Counted from the stretch's first letter, positions 31,743 to 41,643 are shown. The stretch is DNA of 51,388 bases from Ruminococcus sp. (GCF_024684275.1 NZ_JAIKXF010000082.1:1-51388), one strand, 5' to 3'. The notes: a model not told the origin generated them from the sequence alone. Numbers and translations are program-made.

Positions 31743-34619
31743 TTATTTTTTGAGAGCCTCACGGATTATCTCGAATCTCTTGATAAGGAAGTCAACGACT
31801 GAAGTCTGACCGCCGCCGAACATTCCATTGCCCCAGTCCATATTACCGAAGTCCATATCACCGAAGCCCATTTCGCCCCAGTCCATGTTCTCCCAGTCTA
31901 CGTTAGCCCAGTCGAAGCTTGCATCACCGTTGCCAAAGCCCTGCCATGCGCCGCCGTTCTCACCGTTGCCGAAGCCCTGCCATGCGTCTCCGTTCTCGCC
32001 GTTGCCGAAGCCCTGCCATGCGCCGCCTTCAGCGTTTCCGTCCATATTCCAGTTGCCCCAGTTCATACCTGTGTCCTCTTCGCTGTACTGAAGTCCCTCA
32101 GCACTCTTTGAGGTATTAACATCAAATTCGTCAGCAGTGAATGAAGCACGCGGATCAGCTATAACGTGTGAGCGTATCTTCTTTGCATATTCTGAAACAT
32201 ACGACTCTGGATCGCTGTAGTAATCCATTACCTGATTTACTATATCAACATACATATCATAATACTCAGGCACCTGTAAAAGCTTTGCAAGAGGACGATC
32301 CTCTATGGTAGACTGATAGAGACTTGTTGTAATATCAGATGTAACAGAGCTTGCGCCGCCTGTGAAGTTTCCGAGACAGAGGTTATAGTCCCAGCCTACA
32401 AAGTAAGCCTTTCCGCCCGAGAACATGAGGTAGTAGTTATGTGCAAGAGAGCCGTTATAGCTGTCGTAATTGCAGAATATCGAGTTTACTGCAAAGCCCT
32501 TGAGGAAGCTTGGTACATCGATAACGTCCTCAATAAACTTGTAATCTGTAGGTGTAAGCTTGTTGATAGCTGTCTTTATATCCTGAATATGCTTGAACTC
32601 GTCATCAGTGCCGAATTTAACAGCAAATCTGTCAAGAGGCATATTCTCAGTGAATGAGCAGTAGCTGTCGCCGCCGAAGCCGCCCCAGCCGCCTTCTGCG
32701 CCGTTGCTTTCAGTAGCCTTGTAAAGCACGGAATCGTCATCTACGGCATAGCGCTCAGCAACAGTAGTTCCCGGCTGCTCGGCAAGGAGATAAAAGCTGT
32801 AAAGCTCGCCGTTGAGATACATATCCGTATGTGCGGCATGAGGTGCAACGCCGTCGATCTCATACATAGCATTGTAGCAGAGAATATCTCTGAGGCAAGA
32901 AGCATCCATGAGCATATTGTTCATGCACAGCTCTGTAAGTCCGTGATAGTTTACATCCTTATCGAACTTGTCGGTCTTGATACGGAAGCTGTACTTGCCG
33001 TTCTTAGCCATCATAAGTGAGCTGTTGCCCTTAGTGCGGATACCGACATTTTTCAGCTCCTCACCGTCAATAACTATATCACACGGAGTCCACTCCTCCT
33101 TGCTGGCGTTAGCAATGAGATTATCCCACTGGGCTTCGTCCATTTTAACGTTTATCTTATGTATCATATCCTGACTGAAAAGTCCGCTGTAAAGCTGCTC
33201 CTCATTTTCCATGTCGTTGTTGACTTCCTTGTATGAAGCAGGCTTGCCGGCTTTGAATGTGCTTCCTGCACTGTGCTTCATCTTGATACCGCCTGTGAAA
33301 AGCTTATATTCATCGCTTCCTATCTCAGCAGATGAGATAACAGCATATCTGAACTTCTTTGCGGTATTCTTGTCAAACAGCTCCTTGTTGGAAGCATCTG
33401 TAAGCGCTATAGGATTATTCTTGCCCCACTCCTTGACAAAATCGAACATAATAGTATTCTGCTCTGTAGATGTGAGGTTCTCGCACTGACAGTCGGTAGC
33501 TGTTGCGATAAGCTCGCCGCCTGTGATACTGATAGTACCTGCGCTCGTAAGTCCCCTGTCGCCGAATGCGGATATATCGCCGCCGCTGATATTTATAGCG
33601 GTTTCAGCCTGTACAGCGTCGTTTCCGCACTTGATGACTACCTCACCGTCTGAAAGGTCGACATTGCCCTTTGTGGACTTGATACCGTCGCCCTCTGACC
33701 TGATACTGAGCTTTCCGCCCTTGACTGTAACTGATGACTTACCCTTTACAGCGTCATTTGCCAGCTCTGTATTGAGAGTTTCGATATTGGTGATACCGCC
33801 TGTGAACTTGATATCGTTGTTGCATACGACAGCAGTCTGTGTATTTGCGGTTATAGTCAGTACACCTGTGCCCTTATCGCCGCCCTTGATAGTAAGGTCG
33901 TCCTTAGCTTCAATAACTGCATTGCCCTCATTGTCGCCTGTATATGCATCAGTACCGTCGGAAACAGTATTTTCCGTTCCGTCAGCAATTGTGACAGAGG
34001 TCTTGTCTGCATTATTGATAAATAAAGCAGGAGCGCTCTTGCCTGTGATATTGACACCGCTGAAAATAAGCTTAACTGTGCCGTTATCAGCCTGAATGTC
34101 AGGAATATCAACATATATCTGACCGTCTGAGAGAGTACCGTCAATAGTGAAGCTTCCCGAGTGAGAAATAGTCACCTTTGAGCCGTCGGCAGAAGCATAC
34201 TGTCCTTCAACAGTGATCGCATTATCACCGAGGTGTATCTTTGTATTCACCTCATCCTGTGAAGTGCTGTCGCCGCCCTGTCCGTCAGCAAAGCTCTCAG
34301 GCAGACTTTTTATAGTGCCGAGAAGGTAGCGCTGTATTGAGAGGGCATCGTTGGCAGTGATACCATTGCCGCGCTCAGAAACGTCAGCAAGGTCTGCGCC
34401 GTCAACAGTGAGGTGTCTTTCATTTGTACCGGTCGTACCGAACTTTGAGGGATTAGCCAGTGACTGCATAATGAGTACGCAGTCTGACATATCGACTGAG
34501 CCGTCGAGGTTGGCGTCACCGTACACTTTGTCGGCTGCGGAGCCTGTGAGAGACAGGACTGAGACCGAGCCAACGACACAGGCAGAAAGTAAGCCTGCAA
34601 GCATTGTTTTTTTCTTCAT
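31743..34619 (-). CDS. Cellulosomal CotH-kinase-like protein with N-terminal dockerin and beta-helix domain
   Basis: 958 aa from ATG 34619 (AGGAGG upstream). A signal peptide (about 1-29) is followed by a type I dockerin (about 31-105; GDANLDGSVDMSDCVLIMQS, then ANDALSIQRYLLG). Residues about 120-430 form a right-handed beta-helix, carbohydrate-binding type (Cthe_2159/DUF4353-like: SGSFTIDGTLSDGQIYVDIP, GDKGTGVLTITA). Residues about 475-830 are a CotH domain (INVKMDEAQWDNLI, GIRTKGNSSLM, YFVGWDYNLCLGN). CotH of spores is a protein kinase. The C-terminus holds a Gly/Asn/Trp/Phe-rich tail with three 12-residue repeats and more W-x-N-x-D motifs. Likely a cellulosome-attached, pectin- or glycan-binding protein with possible kinase activity on secreted partners. 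The last point is inference. Confidence 0.8.
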   Translation of the reverse strand: MKKKTMLAGLLSACVVGSVSVLSLTGSAADKVYGDANLDGSVDMSDCVLIMQSLANPSKFGTTGTNERHLTVDGADLADVSERGNGITANDALSIQRYLLGTIKSLPESFADGQGGDSTSQDEVNTKIHLGDNAITVEGQYASADGSKVTISHSGSFTIDGTLSDGQIYVDIPDIQADNGTVKLIFSGVNITGKSAPALFINNADKTSVTIADGTENTVSDGTDAYTGDNEGNAVIEAKDDLTIKGGDKGTGVLTITANTQTAVVCNNDIKFTGGITNIETLNTELANDAVKGKSSVTVKGGKLSIRSEGDGIKSTKGNVDLSDGEVVIKCGNDAVQAETAINISGGDISAFGDRGLTSAGTISITGGELIATATDCQCENLTSTEQNTIMFDFVKEWGKNNPIALTDASNKELFDKNTAKKFRYAVISSAEIGSDEYKLFTGGIKMKHSAGSTFKAGKPASYKEVNNDMENEEQLYSGLFSQDMIHKINVKMDEAQWDNLIANASKEEWTPCDIVIDGEELKNVGIRTKGNSSLMMAKNGKYSFRIKTDKFDKDVNYHGLTELCMNNMLMDASCLRDILCYNAMYEIDGVAPHAAHTDMYLNGELYSFYLLAEQPGTTVAERYAVDDDSVLYKATESNGAEGGWGGFGGDSYCSFTENMPLDRFAVKFGTDDEFKHIQDIKTAINKLTPTDYKFIEDVIDVPSFLKGFAVNSIFCNYDSYNGSLAHNYYLMFSGGKAYFVGWDYNLCLGNFTGGASSVTSDITTSLYQSTIEDRPLAKLLQVPEYYDMYVDIVNQVMDYYSDPESYVSEYAKKIRSHVIADPRASFTADEFDVNTSKSAEGLQYSEEDTGMNWGNWNMDGNAEGGAWQGFGNGENGDAWQGFGNGENGGAWQGFGNGDASFDWANVDWENMDWGEMGFGDMDFGNMDWGNGMFGGGQTSVVDFLIKRFEIIREALKK
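31927..32034 (-). repeat. Three tandem 36-bp repeats inside the CotH-dockerin gene
   Basis: Units start at 31927, 31963 and 31999. They encode AWQGFGNGENGG-like 12-mers near residues 862-897. Base changes between copies are few, so copy number could vary between strains. Confidence 0.85.
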
Positions 34620-34808
34620 TTTTATCATCCTCCTAAAATTATAAAAAAACAATATAAATATATGTGCATAAATCATAACTAATCATTCTTAAAATATTCT
34701 TAAAATATTCTTAAAACTTTGAAAAATCGTTTTATCAAAATAAAAAGTCTTCATTTTTAAACACAAAATCCGCAAATTCTCCACCTGTCCCCCTGTTTTG
34801 GGGTATAA
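34620..34808. other. Intergenic, minus-strand upstream region of the CotH gene
   Basis: AT-rich, with three runs of CTTAAAA(TATT) at about 34688-34716 that look like a tandem of a short degenerate unit. No ORF was seen. It contains the promoter and ribosome binding site of the leftward gene; the exact -35/-10 could not be settled. Confidence 0.35.
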
Positions 34809-34837
34809 AAAAGCTCCGACCATAAGGCCGGAGCTTT
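34809..34837 (-). terminator. Intrinsic terminator
   Basis: AAAGCTCCGACC-ataa-GGCCGGAGCTTT; in the minus direction it ends in a long T-run. Follows the GH43-dockerin-CE1 gene. Confidence 0.88.
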
Positions 34838-34848
34838 CGTAATATACT

Positions 34849-37800
34849 TTAGTTCTGGAAGGCTATGCGGAAGAAGTTGTAAAGGTGAGCTCTGATACAG
34901 TTATCGCCATGATAGCCGCCGTTTACATAGTGCCATACATGAGGAACACCATTTTTCTCAAAGTTAGTGTGATAATTCTTTGGATTATCGTAAACAACTG
35001 TGTCGTTGCTTCCGCCTGTTATCATCAGGAAATATGGCTCATTGCCGCTGTCCCACTTGAAGGAGCCGGAAACTCCCGGAGCAGGGCAGATAGCTCCGAT
35101 ATAGCCAAACATATCAGGTTTCTTCATACCGATGAGAAGAGCCTCACGTCCTCCCATTGAGAAGCCTGTGATAGCAGTATTCTCCTTGCCTGTCTTTATG
35201 CTGTAATTCTTCTCCATATACGGCATAAGATCCTTTGTAAGATCGTTTATGAAGTTATCATAAGCCTGATTGTTAGTCTCGTCCATACCTGTACAGGACT
35301 TGAGAGTAGGACTTGAGAATACATCGGGGAATACGCATATCATTTCCTTAGCTGCACCCTCAGCGATAGCATTTCCTATCATCTCACGGGTATGCATCTC
35401 AGCATTGCCCTTTGTAAGCATTCTGTCAATGCCCTCATAGTAACCATGCATTATGTACATAACAGGATACTTCTTGTTAGGATCATAATTCGGAGGAAGA
35501 AGTATATTCACGTCCTTCTGTCTGTTGCAGGTCGTTGAATAGTAGCTCTTTTTCTGAATCTGACCGTAGGTCACGCCATTTTGTGCCTGATTTGCGGAAT
35601 TAGGCTCCTTTTCAACTATACTTGACGCTACCTTAGCAGTAAAGTCCTTCATTGAGAGATGTTCAGCAGCTTTAGTTGTTGTTGTCGTCAAAGTCGTAGT
35701 TGTAACAGTTGTCGCCTTAGTAGTTGTTACAGTTGTTGTAACAGGTGCGGTAACTGTCTTGATATTCTCTGAATAGCTCTCGGGGAGCTTTGTATTCAAG
35801 CCTAAGAGGAACTTCTGTATTGAAAGAGCGTCGTTTGAGGTAATACCGCCGCCTGCTTCGCATACGTCCGCATTGTAAACGCCGGGCTCTGCAAGCTTAT
35901 ACTTATCAGGATTAGCAAGAGACTGCATTATAAGAACAACGTCGCTCATATCCACCTGATTGTCGCCGTTAGCATCGCCCCACTTTGTAACCTGAGCATC
36001 AAGTATATCCTTCAGGTCCTGTGCAGGAGGAGTTGTAGCCGGAGGTGTATCCTCAGTCTTAGGACCGTCTATGACAGTACCGTCTGCTGCCGCAAAGAAA
36101 TTGTCAACATAGAAGTTTGTAGCAGGAGTTTCATCATCAGAATCCCCCTCAGTTTCTACATACATAAGCGGATTCTTAGCACCTGTGGGTATCTTGAAGC
36201 TTGTGTTTGCAAGCTGTGTCCACTCACCCAGCTTAACGTCCTTTGTGTCGATCTTATCATAATGCACCTCACCGTCTGCGCCGTCATATTGCAGCGTGAG
36301 GTGGAATTTTGTTGAAGGTGCGCCCTCATTGTACTTTACAATAGCTGAGAAGCTGTAGCTCTCCCCTGCCTTGAACTTATAGTTAAGGTTCCTGCCGACG
36401 CCCTTCCATGAAGCTGAACGGTCTGAGCAGTATACCGAGCCTTCGCCCTCATATGCCTCGTCCTTGCTTACAGCAACAGCAGCACCGCCTCTGTCTGAGC
36501 AGCCGTCAAGCTTGCCCTCAAATGTACTCCTGAAGATATATGTCTGGTCTGTATCAGAAGAAGCCGAGCCTGCTCCCTCAAACTTCCACCAGTCAACGTT
36601 CATCAGGAAACCGTCACCGCCGTTGAATACGAGATAGAGATCATGCTCGCCGTCAGCACCTGCAACATCGCACGATACCTCCTCCCAGTTATGCCAGCCG
36701 CCTGTACCGCCGACCTTGAGGTTTCCGACAACAGGTCCTGTCTTGCTGTCAAGGTGGAGCTCGATATTTCCGCCGCTCTCGGCAGAAGCCACACAAGCTG
36801 TAAATTTATCGGCACCCTCGCCGAAATCCACACCTGCGACCTTTATATAGCTTCCCTTCTGGATATTTCCTATACATACGGAGTTATTTTCGTCCTTTTC
36901 GGTCTTGACGCCCTCGCTCCAGCAGATAGTTTCTGCTTCAACACGCTCAAACGGGTTGAGGGGCTCAAGCTGGCTTGGACCGTTTTTAGTTGATTTTACA
37001 GTAGGAATAGTCCCGTCAGGATTATATGTAAACTCTTCTACAGCAGCACTGCGGTTAAAAGTACCGCCGCCTTTAAGTCCGTTCATATGATAGAAAAGAT
37101 ATGAGTGATCCTTGTAATCAATAGTACCGCCATGCGTGGTAAAACAATTACTCTGATCTGTGATCTTTCCGCCAAAAGTCCACGGACCTGTTACAGTCGG
37201 ACCATATGAGTAACAGATGCTTTCACCGCCGTCAGAGCCATGGAATCCCGCATATACAAGATAGTACTTATCACCATGCTTTGTTATCCACGGACCTTCA
37301 CCATAGGCAGTTCCGTTTTTGCCTGTACCGAACGCATTTTTATTCATATCAAAGTTCTTGATCTGTCCGTCCAGAGTTACCATGTCCTCTTTCAGCTTGA
37401 CATAGTAGCATTTCGGATTTCCGAACATGAGCCATGCCTGACCGTCGTCGTCAATGAAAACAGTAGGATCGATGTAATCCCAGTTCGGACCGCAAAGCGG
37501 CTTGCCGTTGGGATCGCGGTACGGCCCCTCAGGCGAATCTGCAACTGCAACACCGATAGCTCTTCCGCCGCCGCTCTTGTTTGTGGTGGTGAAGTAGAAG
37601 TAGTACTTGCCGTTGCGCTCGATACACTGTGAAGCCCATGCATCGTTCTTGTTGCACCAGCTGAAGCTGGTATCCTCGAGGATCCTGCCGTGGTCTGTCC
37701 AGTTCTTCATGTCCTTCGTTGAGAAGCACTGCCAGCCCGTCATGTAGTAATAGTCGTTTTTGCCATCGCGGTCACAGCCGGTAAATACATAGAGTTCGTC

Positions 37801-37941
37801 ACCGAATACTACCGGAGCAGGATCGGGGTTGAATGATGTCTGCACTATTGGATTTTCTGCGTGCGTAACAGCGGGAACTGCCGCGCACAGAGTTACGGCT
37901 GACAATGCAGCCATGGCGATTGCCGAAAAATACTTTTTCAT
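34849..37941 (-). CDS. Multidomain xylanolytic enzyme: GH43 - CBM6 - CBM - dockerin - CE1 esterase
   Basis: 1030 aa, start 37941 after AGGAGAAT. Signal peptide about 1-28. The GH43 five-bladed propeller (about 30-325) shows the catalytic set: Asp in FNPDPAPVVF, Asp in YIDPTVFIDDDG, Glu in GEGPWITKHGD. A CBM6 (about 335-455; FERVEAETICWSEGVK, then NVDWWKFEG) and a second beta-sandwich CBM (about 465-615, CBM4/22-like) follow. A dockerin (about 650-724; GDANGDNQVDMSDVVLIMQS) and a Thr-rich linker (about 727-760) precede a CE1 esterase (about 780-1028) with GFSMGGREAL (Ser) and GGYHGDNC (His). It should remove arabinose or xylose branches and ferulic/acetyl esters from xylan while docked in the cellulosome. 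Confidence 0.9.
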   Translation of the reverse strand: MKKYFSAIAMAALSAVTLCAAVPAVTHAENPIVQTSFNPDPAPVVFGDELYVFTGCDRDGKNDYYYMTGWQCFSTKDMKNWTDHGRILEDTSFSWCNKNDAWASQCIERNGKYYFYFTTTNKSGGGRAIGVAVADSPEGPYRDPNGKPLCGPNWDYIDPTVFIDDDGQAWLMFGNPKCYYVKLKEDMVTLDGQIKNFDMNKNAFGTGKNGTAYGEGPWITKHGDKYYLVYAGFHGSDGGESICYSYGPTVTGPWTFGGKITDQSNCFTTHGGTIDYKDHSYLFYHMNGLKGGGTFNRSAAVEEFTYNPDGTIPTVKSTKNGPSQLEPLNPFERVEAETICWSEGVKTEKDENNSVCIGNIQKGSYIKVAGVDFGEGADKFTACVASAESGGNIELHLDSKTGPVVGNLKVGGTGGWHNWEEVSCDVAGADGEHDLYLVFNGGDGFLMNVDWWKFEGAGSASSDTDQTYIFRSTFEGKLDGCSDRGGAAVAVSKDEAYEGEGSVYCSDRSASWKGVGRNLNYKFKAGESYSFSAIVKYNEGAPSTKFHLTLQYDGADGEVHYDKIDTKDVKLGEWTQLANTSFKIPTGAKNPLMYVETEGDSDDETPATNFYVDNFFAAADGTVIDGPKTEDTPPATTPPAQDLKDILDAQVTKWGDANGDNQVDMSDVVLIMQSLANPDKYKLAEPGVYNADVCEAGGGITSNDALSIQKFLLGLNTKLPESYSENIKTVTAPVTTTVTTTKATTVTTTTLTTTTTKAAEHLSMKDFTAKVASSIVEKEPNSANQAQNGVTYGQIQKKSYYSTTCNRQKDVNILLPPNYDPNKKYPVMYIMHGYYEGIDRMLTKGNAEMHTREMIGNAIAEGAAKEMICVFPDVFSSPTLKSCTGMDETNNQAYDNFINDLTKDLMPYMEKNYSIKTGKENTAITGFSMGGREALLIGMKKPDMFGYIGAICPAPGVSGSFKWDSGNEPYFLMITGGSNDTVVYDNPKNYHTNFEKNGVPHVWHYVNGGYHGDNCIRAHLYNFFRIAFQN

Positions 37942-38162
37942 ACCAATTCTCCTTCTTAATTTTAATATCCCGTTTTAACCTTTTGAGTCTGACTGCGACC
38001 TCTTTCAGCAGTCAGTTTACAATTTATATATATTTAATGTAATATTAGCATAATATTTCGATAATTTCAATCCACATTCTTGCATATTAAGTGGACAAAA
38101 CGCAGAGTTTTTTTAAACATTCAGGATAATTTCCATATATCAGCTCTGAAAACACAACTAAA

Positions 38163-38192
38163 AAAGAAAACCAGCTCCTTAACTGAGCTGGA
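38163..38192 (-). terminator. Intrinsic terminator
   Basis: CCAGCTC-cttaact-GAGCTGG; in the minus direction followed by TTTTCTTTTTT. Ends the esterase lipoprotein transcript. Confidence 0.85.
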
Positions 38193-38239
38193 ATTATAAT
38201 TTTTAAAAGTTTTGAATGTATAATCTTAAATGGACATTT

Positions 38240-39871
38240 TTATATAGCAGGATAGTACTTCTCCAGCATCTCAACAAGCATTTCGGGTATAAACTGATAA
38301 TGCTCAGAGTTCGGATATATCTTGCACTCTGCCGTTGTAACGCCGTACTCGTTCAGTCTTTCCATAAGGTGCTGTATTCCCTCAAGTGTAGAGTCATTGC
38401 CCTTGTAATATTCCTCATATACAGGGTCCTCATCGGCACCGCCGCAAACAAAGATAGTTTTGTCAATGCCTTTATTCCGCTCAAAGTAGCCGTATTCATG
38501 CTTGAATTTATCACCGTCAGTGTACGGCAGAAATCCCGGAGACCAGAATGTAGGACTTCCGATGATATAATTTTTGAATGGCTGATTTTCATATTTATCA
38601 GAATTGAATACCGCATAATGCGCAAATGTACCTCCGAGAGAATGTCCGTAAAGAGTAGAATCGCCAAAGTCGATATTATATTCCTCACCGAGATATGGCA
38701 TGAGGTCATCAGTGATAAATGCGAGGAATTCCTCGCAGCGGTCACAGAAATACTTGATACGGTATGTGTCATTGGTGCCGTCAATAGAATAATCATAGCC
38801 TATGCTTACTATGATGACGTCAGAAGCCTTGCCCTCCTCCATTGATTTTCTAAGGTCAGCAGAGTTATTAAACCGCCATACTCCGTCCGTAAGAACGTAC
38901 ACAGGATATGTCTTATCCTTGTCATATTCGGGCGGAAGAGTCACATGAACAATGAAATCAGTATCAAGCTGCTCGTCATATATGCTGTACTCCTTAACAT
39001 ATGGCGCAATCGCTTCTATCTTCTCTCGGTCGATCTCCCATGTGTCAGTTGTGTCAGAATCCATAGCTTCAAAGATTTTTTCAGAGGTTCCCACGGGAAG
39101 CGTCTTATATGTATTATTTATGACTGCTTCCCATGCGGCAATGGTATTCTCATACATTTGCTCAATATATTCCTTTATGCTCTCCTCATCTCCCTGAGTA
39201 TCATATACATGGCTCATCCGCTCTATTTTTTCTCTGAGGTAAGGCTTGAACTCCTCAAAATCCGCAAATGTGACATAGCTGTCCTTCGCATAGAATTCGT
39301 CATACTTCTCCTGGACCTCATCTTCGGGTATCCTGTTATTGTTCTCATCAACGTGGTAAAATTCGCCTTTTTCGTCTGTACAGCAATAGATAGGACAAGG
39401 CTCTCTTAATTTGAGCTCTCCGCCGTCATAGCCTATTATAGGAAACAGATCGGATAAGGGCAAGCTGCTCCCATTGACGAATACATTATATACCTCATTA
39501 AAATAAGGTCTGCTGAGCTCAATAGCATTCTCAATACTGTCGCCTGCCAGTATAGATGGATCCTTCTCATACCGCTTCTTCAAATCAGCTATATAGTCAT
39601 CTTCCGACCATAACTCGATGTATACGCCATCTTCGGGGATAGACGCTTCGTTTTTCTGCTCATTCTGCATATGATCGAATACCGTGAGCTCCCCGACCTT
39701 TACCTTTGAGCGCTCATTTTCCGTCATATGATTTGTAAGCTGTATTTTTTCTGACGGGATCTCCCCCGAAACTGTCTGACTGTCTGTTTCGGGGCTGTTT
39801 TCCCATGTACTGCAAGAACCTGCGCTGAATAATAGTGTAAGTGAAAGTAAAAATGCTAATGATCTTTTCAT
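38240..39871 (-). CDS. Esterase-family lipoprotein (Fes/CE1-like alpha/beta hydrolase)
   Basis: 543 aa. The signal peptide MKRSLAFLLSLTLLFSAGSC ends in a lipobox (Cys20), so it is membrane-anchored rather than cellulosomal; no dockerin is present. The first half (about 40-290) is not recognised. The second half (about 300-540) is a putative esterase (PF00756) with TDGVWRFNNSADLRKSMEEG, the nucleophile elbow YGHSLGGTFAHY, an acidic segment CGGADEDPVYEEYY and SEHYQF carrying the likely catalytic His. It may take feruloyl or acetyl groups off oligosaccharides near the membrane, or a siderophore/other ester; substrate unknown. Next to the GH43-CE1 gene and on the same strand, but with its own terminator. 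Confidence 0.8.
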   Translation of the reverse strand: MKRSLAFLLSLTLLFSAGSCSTWENSPETDSQTVSGEIPSEKIQLTNHMTENERSKVKVGELTVFDHMQNEQKNEASIPEDGVYIELWSEDDYIADLKKRYEKDPSILAGDSIENAIELSRPYFNEVYNVFVNGSSLPLSDLFPIIGYDGGELKLREPCPIYCCTDEKGEFYHVDENNNRIPEDEVQEKYDEFYAKDSYVTFADFEEFKPYLREKIERMSHVYDTQGDEESIKEYIEQMYENTIAAWEAVINNTYKTLPVGTSEKIFEAMDSDTTDTWEIDREKIEAIAPYVKEYSIYDEQLDTDFIVHVTLPPEYDKDKTYPVYVLTDGVWRFNNSADLRKSMEEGKASDVIIVSIGYDYSIDGTNDTYRIKYFCDRCEEFLAFITDDLMPYLGEEYNIDFGDSTLYGHSLGGTFAHYAVFNSDKYENQPFKNYIIGSPTFWSPGFLPYTDGDKFKHEYGYFERNKGIDKTIFVCGGADEDPVYEEYYKGNDSTLEGIQHLMERLNEYGVTTAECKIYPNSEHYQFIPEMLVEMLEKYYPAI

Positions 39872-40104
39872 TATGTAGCCTCCTGATATTATGAACTTTG
39901 CGTTCTTTTAATAACAAGTGATTTAAAAGCATAAAAAAGACGATTATTTTTTTCACTTTGTAAGAATACACAAATCAGTTGGTTGATATTTGTGACAAAG
40001 CACAAGATAAGTGCATAAACAATACGCAAGAGTGCCCACGATACGCCCGGAGCCTTAATTATTGATATTTGGGCAGAAAAAGTCGAAAAACGGCAATTAT
40101 AGTA
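39872..40104. other. Intergenic region, divergent
   Basis: No gene seen. It carries the promoter region of the leftward lipoprotein gene; the hexamers could not be fixed with confidence. Confidence 0.35.
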
Positions 40105-40133
40105 TTGACATTCATAAATAGCTATGCTATAAT
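40105..40133 (+). promoter_or_regulatory. Consensus sigma-A promoter
   Basis: TTGACA (40105-40110), 17-base spacer, TATAAT (40128-40133). The next start codon is at 40318, leaving a leader of about 180 bases. Confidence 0.8.
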
Positions 40134-40317
40134 TCTAATGACTTTAAGTATATAGAAGCGCAGATTTGACGAATTGTATAATTTGTTTTGTAAAGGCTTG
40201 AAAACTTCTGTAAAGAACGTCGCGCCTTATATCCCGTGGTTCAGCCGTCAGATCAGTAATATGACACTTGGGCATCTCAAAAACCCGCTTGTATCAATCA
40301 AACAGGAGGACGTAATA

Positions 40318-41643
40318 ATGAAAAAACACTTCAGCTTAAAAAAAATGACCGCTTTCTTAATGTCAACGGCTCTTATAGCAGGAGCAATGCCTGTGAATGC
40401 AGGAGGCTTGTTCAATGTCAGCAGTGGTATCACCGCTGATGCAGCATCAGAAAAAAAGACACCGGCAGCAGGTGTATTTTACAAAGTCGGTGATACTATT
40501 TCTGTAACAGGCGACACATGGTTTGTTATAGATGATGATCCTAATTCGGGCTTTCCGTCAGCAAAGATCAGCAGCGATATTGCAATAACCGCATACGAAA
40601 GCTCTGATACAGATAATCAGTATATATGGAAAACAGGCGATACTATGTTCACAGAGGTGCATAACGGCTTTTACATAACACGCAAAGATCCGTCTGTGAC
40701 TCCAGAGGGCTTCTATATAACAGGCGGCAAGGGTACAGAGAACGAGCCTTTTATTATCGGTCTTTCCGTTCCCAAGTTCAGCGGCAAAAACATTACTCTC
40801 AGCGACGGTATCGGCATGAATTTCATAGTCAGTGAGGTAAATGAAGAAAACGCTGACAGTTTTAAGGTGAAATTATCAGGCGACTGTGCCGAAGCAGACA
40901 ATGCGCTCCACAGTCTTGAGCTAAAGACTATCGGCGGAAAAGATGTTTACTGTGTGACCGCAAATATCTCCGCAAACAATATGGACAGCAAGATAACTGC
41001 CGAGCTTTATTACAGTGACAGTAAAACTATTGTTGATACTCTTGCTTTTTCAGCTAATGACTATCTTGACGCCATTGACAGCTCAGACAATGCAAAGCTT
41101 AACGCTCTTGTAAAAGCAACAAGACAGTTCGGAAAGGTTTCCGAAGCGTATTTCAGCGGCAGCACTCTGCCTGCTGTAGCCGATCATTCAGATGATATCC
41201 TCAATGCAGTAACTGTATTCGGTGAGTATTCATTCAACAAATATCAGCCTATGTTCGATTCAAATGCAGCTCTTATGTCACTTGTACTTGATTCAAAGCT
41301 TGCTGTTCGCCTGTATACAGCTAAATATGAGGAATCACAGCACAATATTGCCGCATTTGATATGTGGACATTTGATGAGGACAATAAGCTTGTGATCTCG
41401 CCGTTTGCAGAGATATACGCATTTGAGGGCGCAAACGGAAAGTTCTGCTTTGAAGTTCCCGGTATCACGCCTACACAGCTCGGTACTACGTTCAATGTTA
41501 ATTATCAGGGCACTGATTACTTATTCTCGCCTATGTCATGGGCTTTCCGAATCATGAGCAAGGAAGATGCCGATAAAAAGGACATCGCAATGGCAAACGC
41601 TCTTTATGAGTATTTTATTGCTGCAACAGATTATGTTGAATAA
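40318..41643 (+). CDS. Secreted protein of unknown function with a common gut-Firmicutes surface domain
   Basis: 441 aa from ATG 40318 (CAGGAGGA upstream). Signal peptide about 1-28 or to ADAAS at about 44. Residues about 50-150 repeat beta-type segments (YKVGDTISVTGDTWFVIDDD). Residues about 165-285 match a domain frequent in secreted proteins of Clostridia, ending ... 'ANDYLDAI ... NALVKATRQFGKVSEAYF', comparable to the '...YADYIL...LVKAMLNYGAYAQKYF' pattern. The C-terminal third has a similar beta-rich layout and ends ...ALYEYFIAATDYVE. No catalytic motif, dockerin or sortase signal. Probably forms an operon with the small lipoprotein gene that starts 20 bases later. Confidence 0.7.
   Translation: MKKHFSLKKMTAFLMSTALIAGAMPVNAGGLFNVSSGITADAASEKKTPAAGVFYKVGDTISVTGDTWFVIDDDPNSGFPSAKISSDIAITAYESSDTDNQYIWKTGDTMFTEVHNGFYITRKDPSVTPEGFYITGGKGTENEPFIIGLSVPKFSGKNITLSDGIGMNFIVSEVNEENADSFKVKLSGDCAEADNALHSLELKTIGGKDVYCVTANISANNMDSKITAELYYSDSKTIVDTLAFSANDYLDAIDSSDNAKLNALVKATRQFGKVSEAYFSGSTLPAVADHSDDILNAVTVFGEYSFNKYQPMFDSNAALMSLVLDSKLAVRLYTAKYEESQHNIAAFDMWTFDEDNKLVISPFAEIYAFEGANGKFCFEVPGITPTQLGTTFNVNYQGTDYLFSPMSWAFRIMSKEDADKKDIAMANALYEYFIAATDYVE

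Noticed and set aside
31927..32034. CRISPR-like tandem array
   Set aside because: The 36-bp units are contiguous, in frame inside a gene and have no spacers.
38216..38845. 209-codon plus-strand frame across the esterase lipoprotein gene
   Set aside because: Antisense to a complete gene with catalytic motifs; no ribosome binding site or family match.
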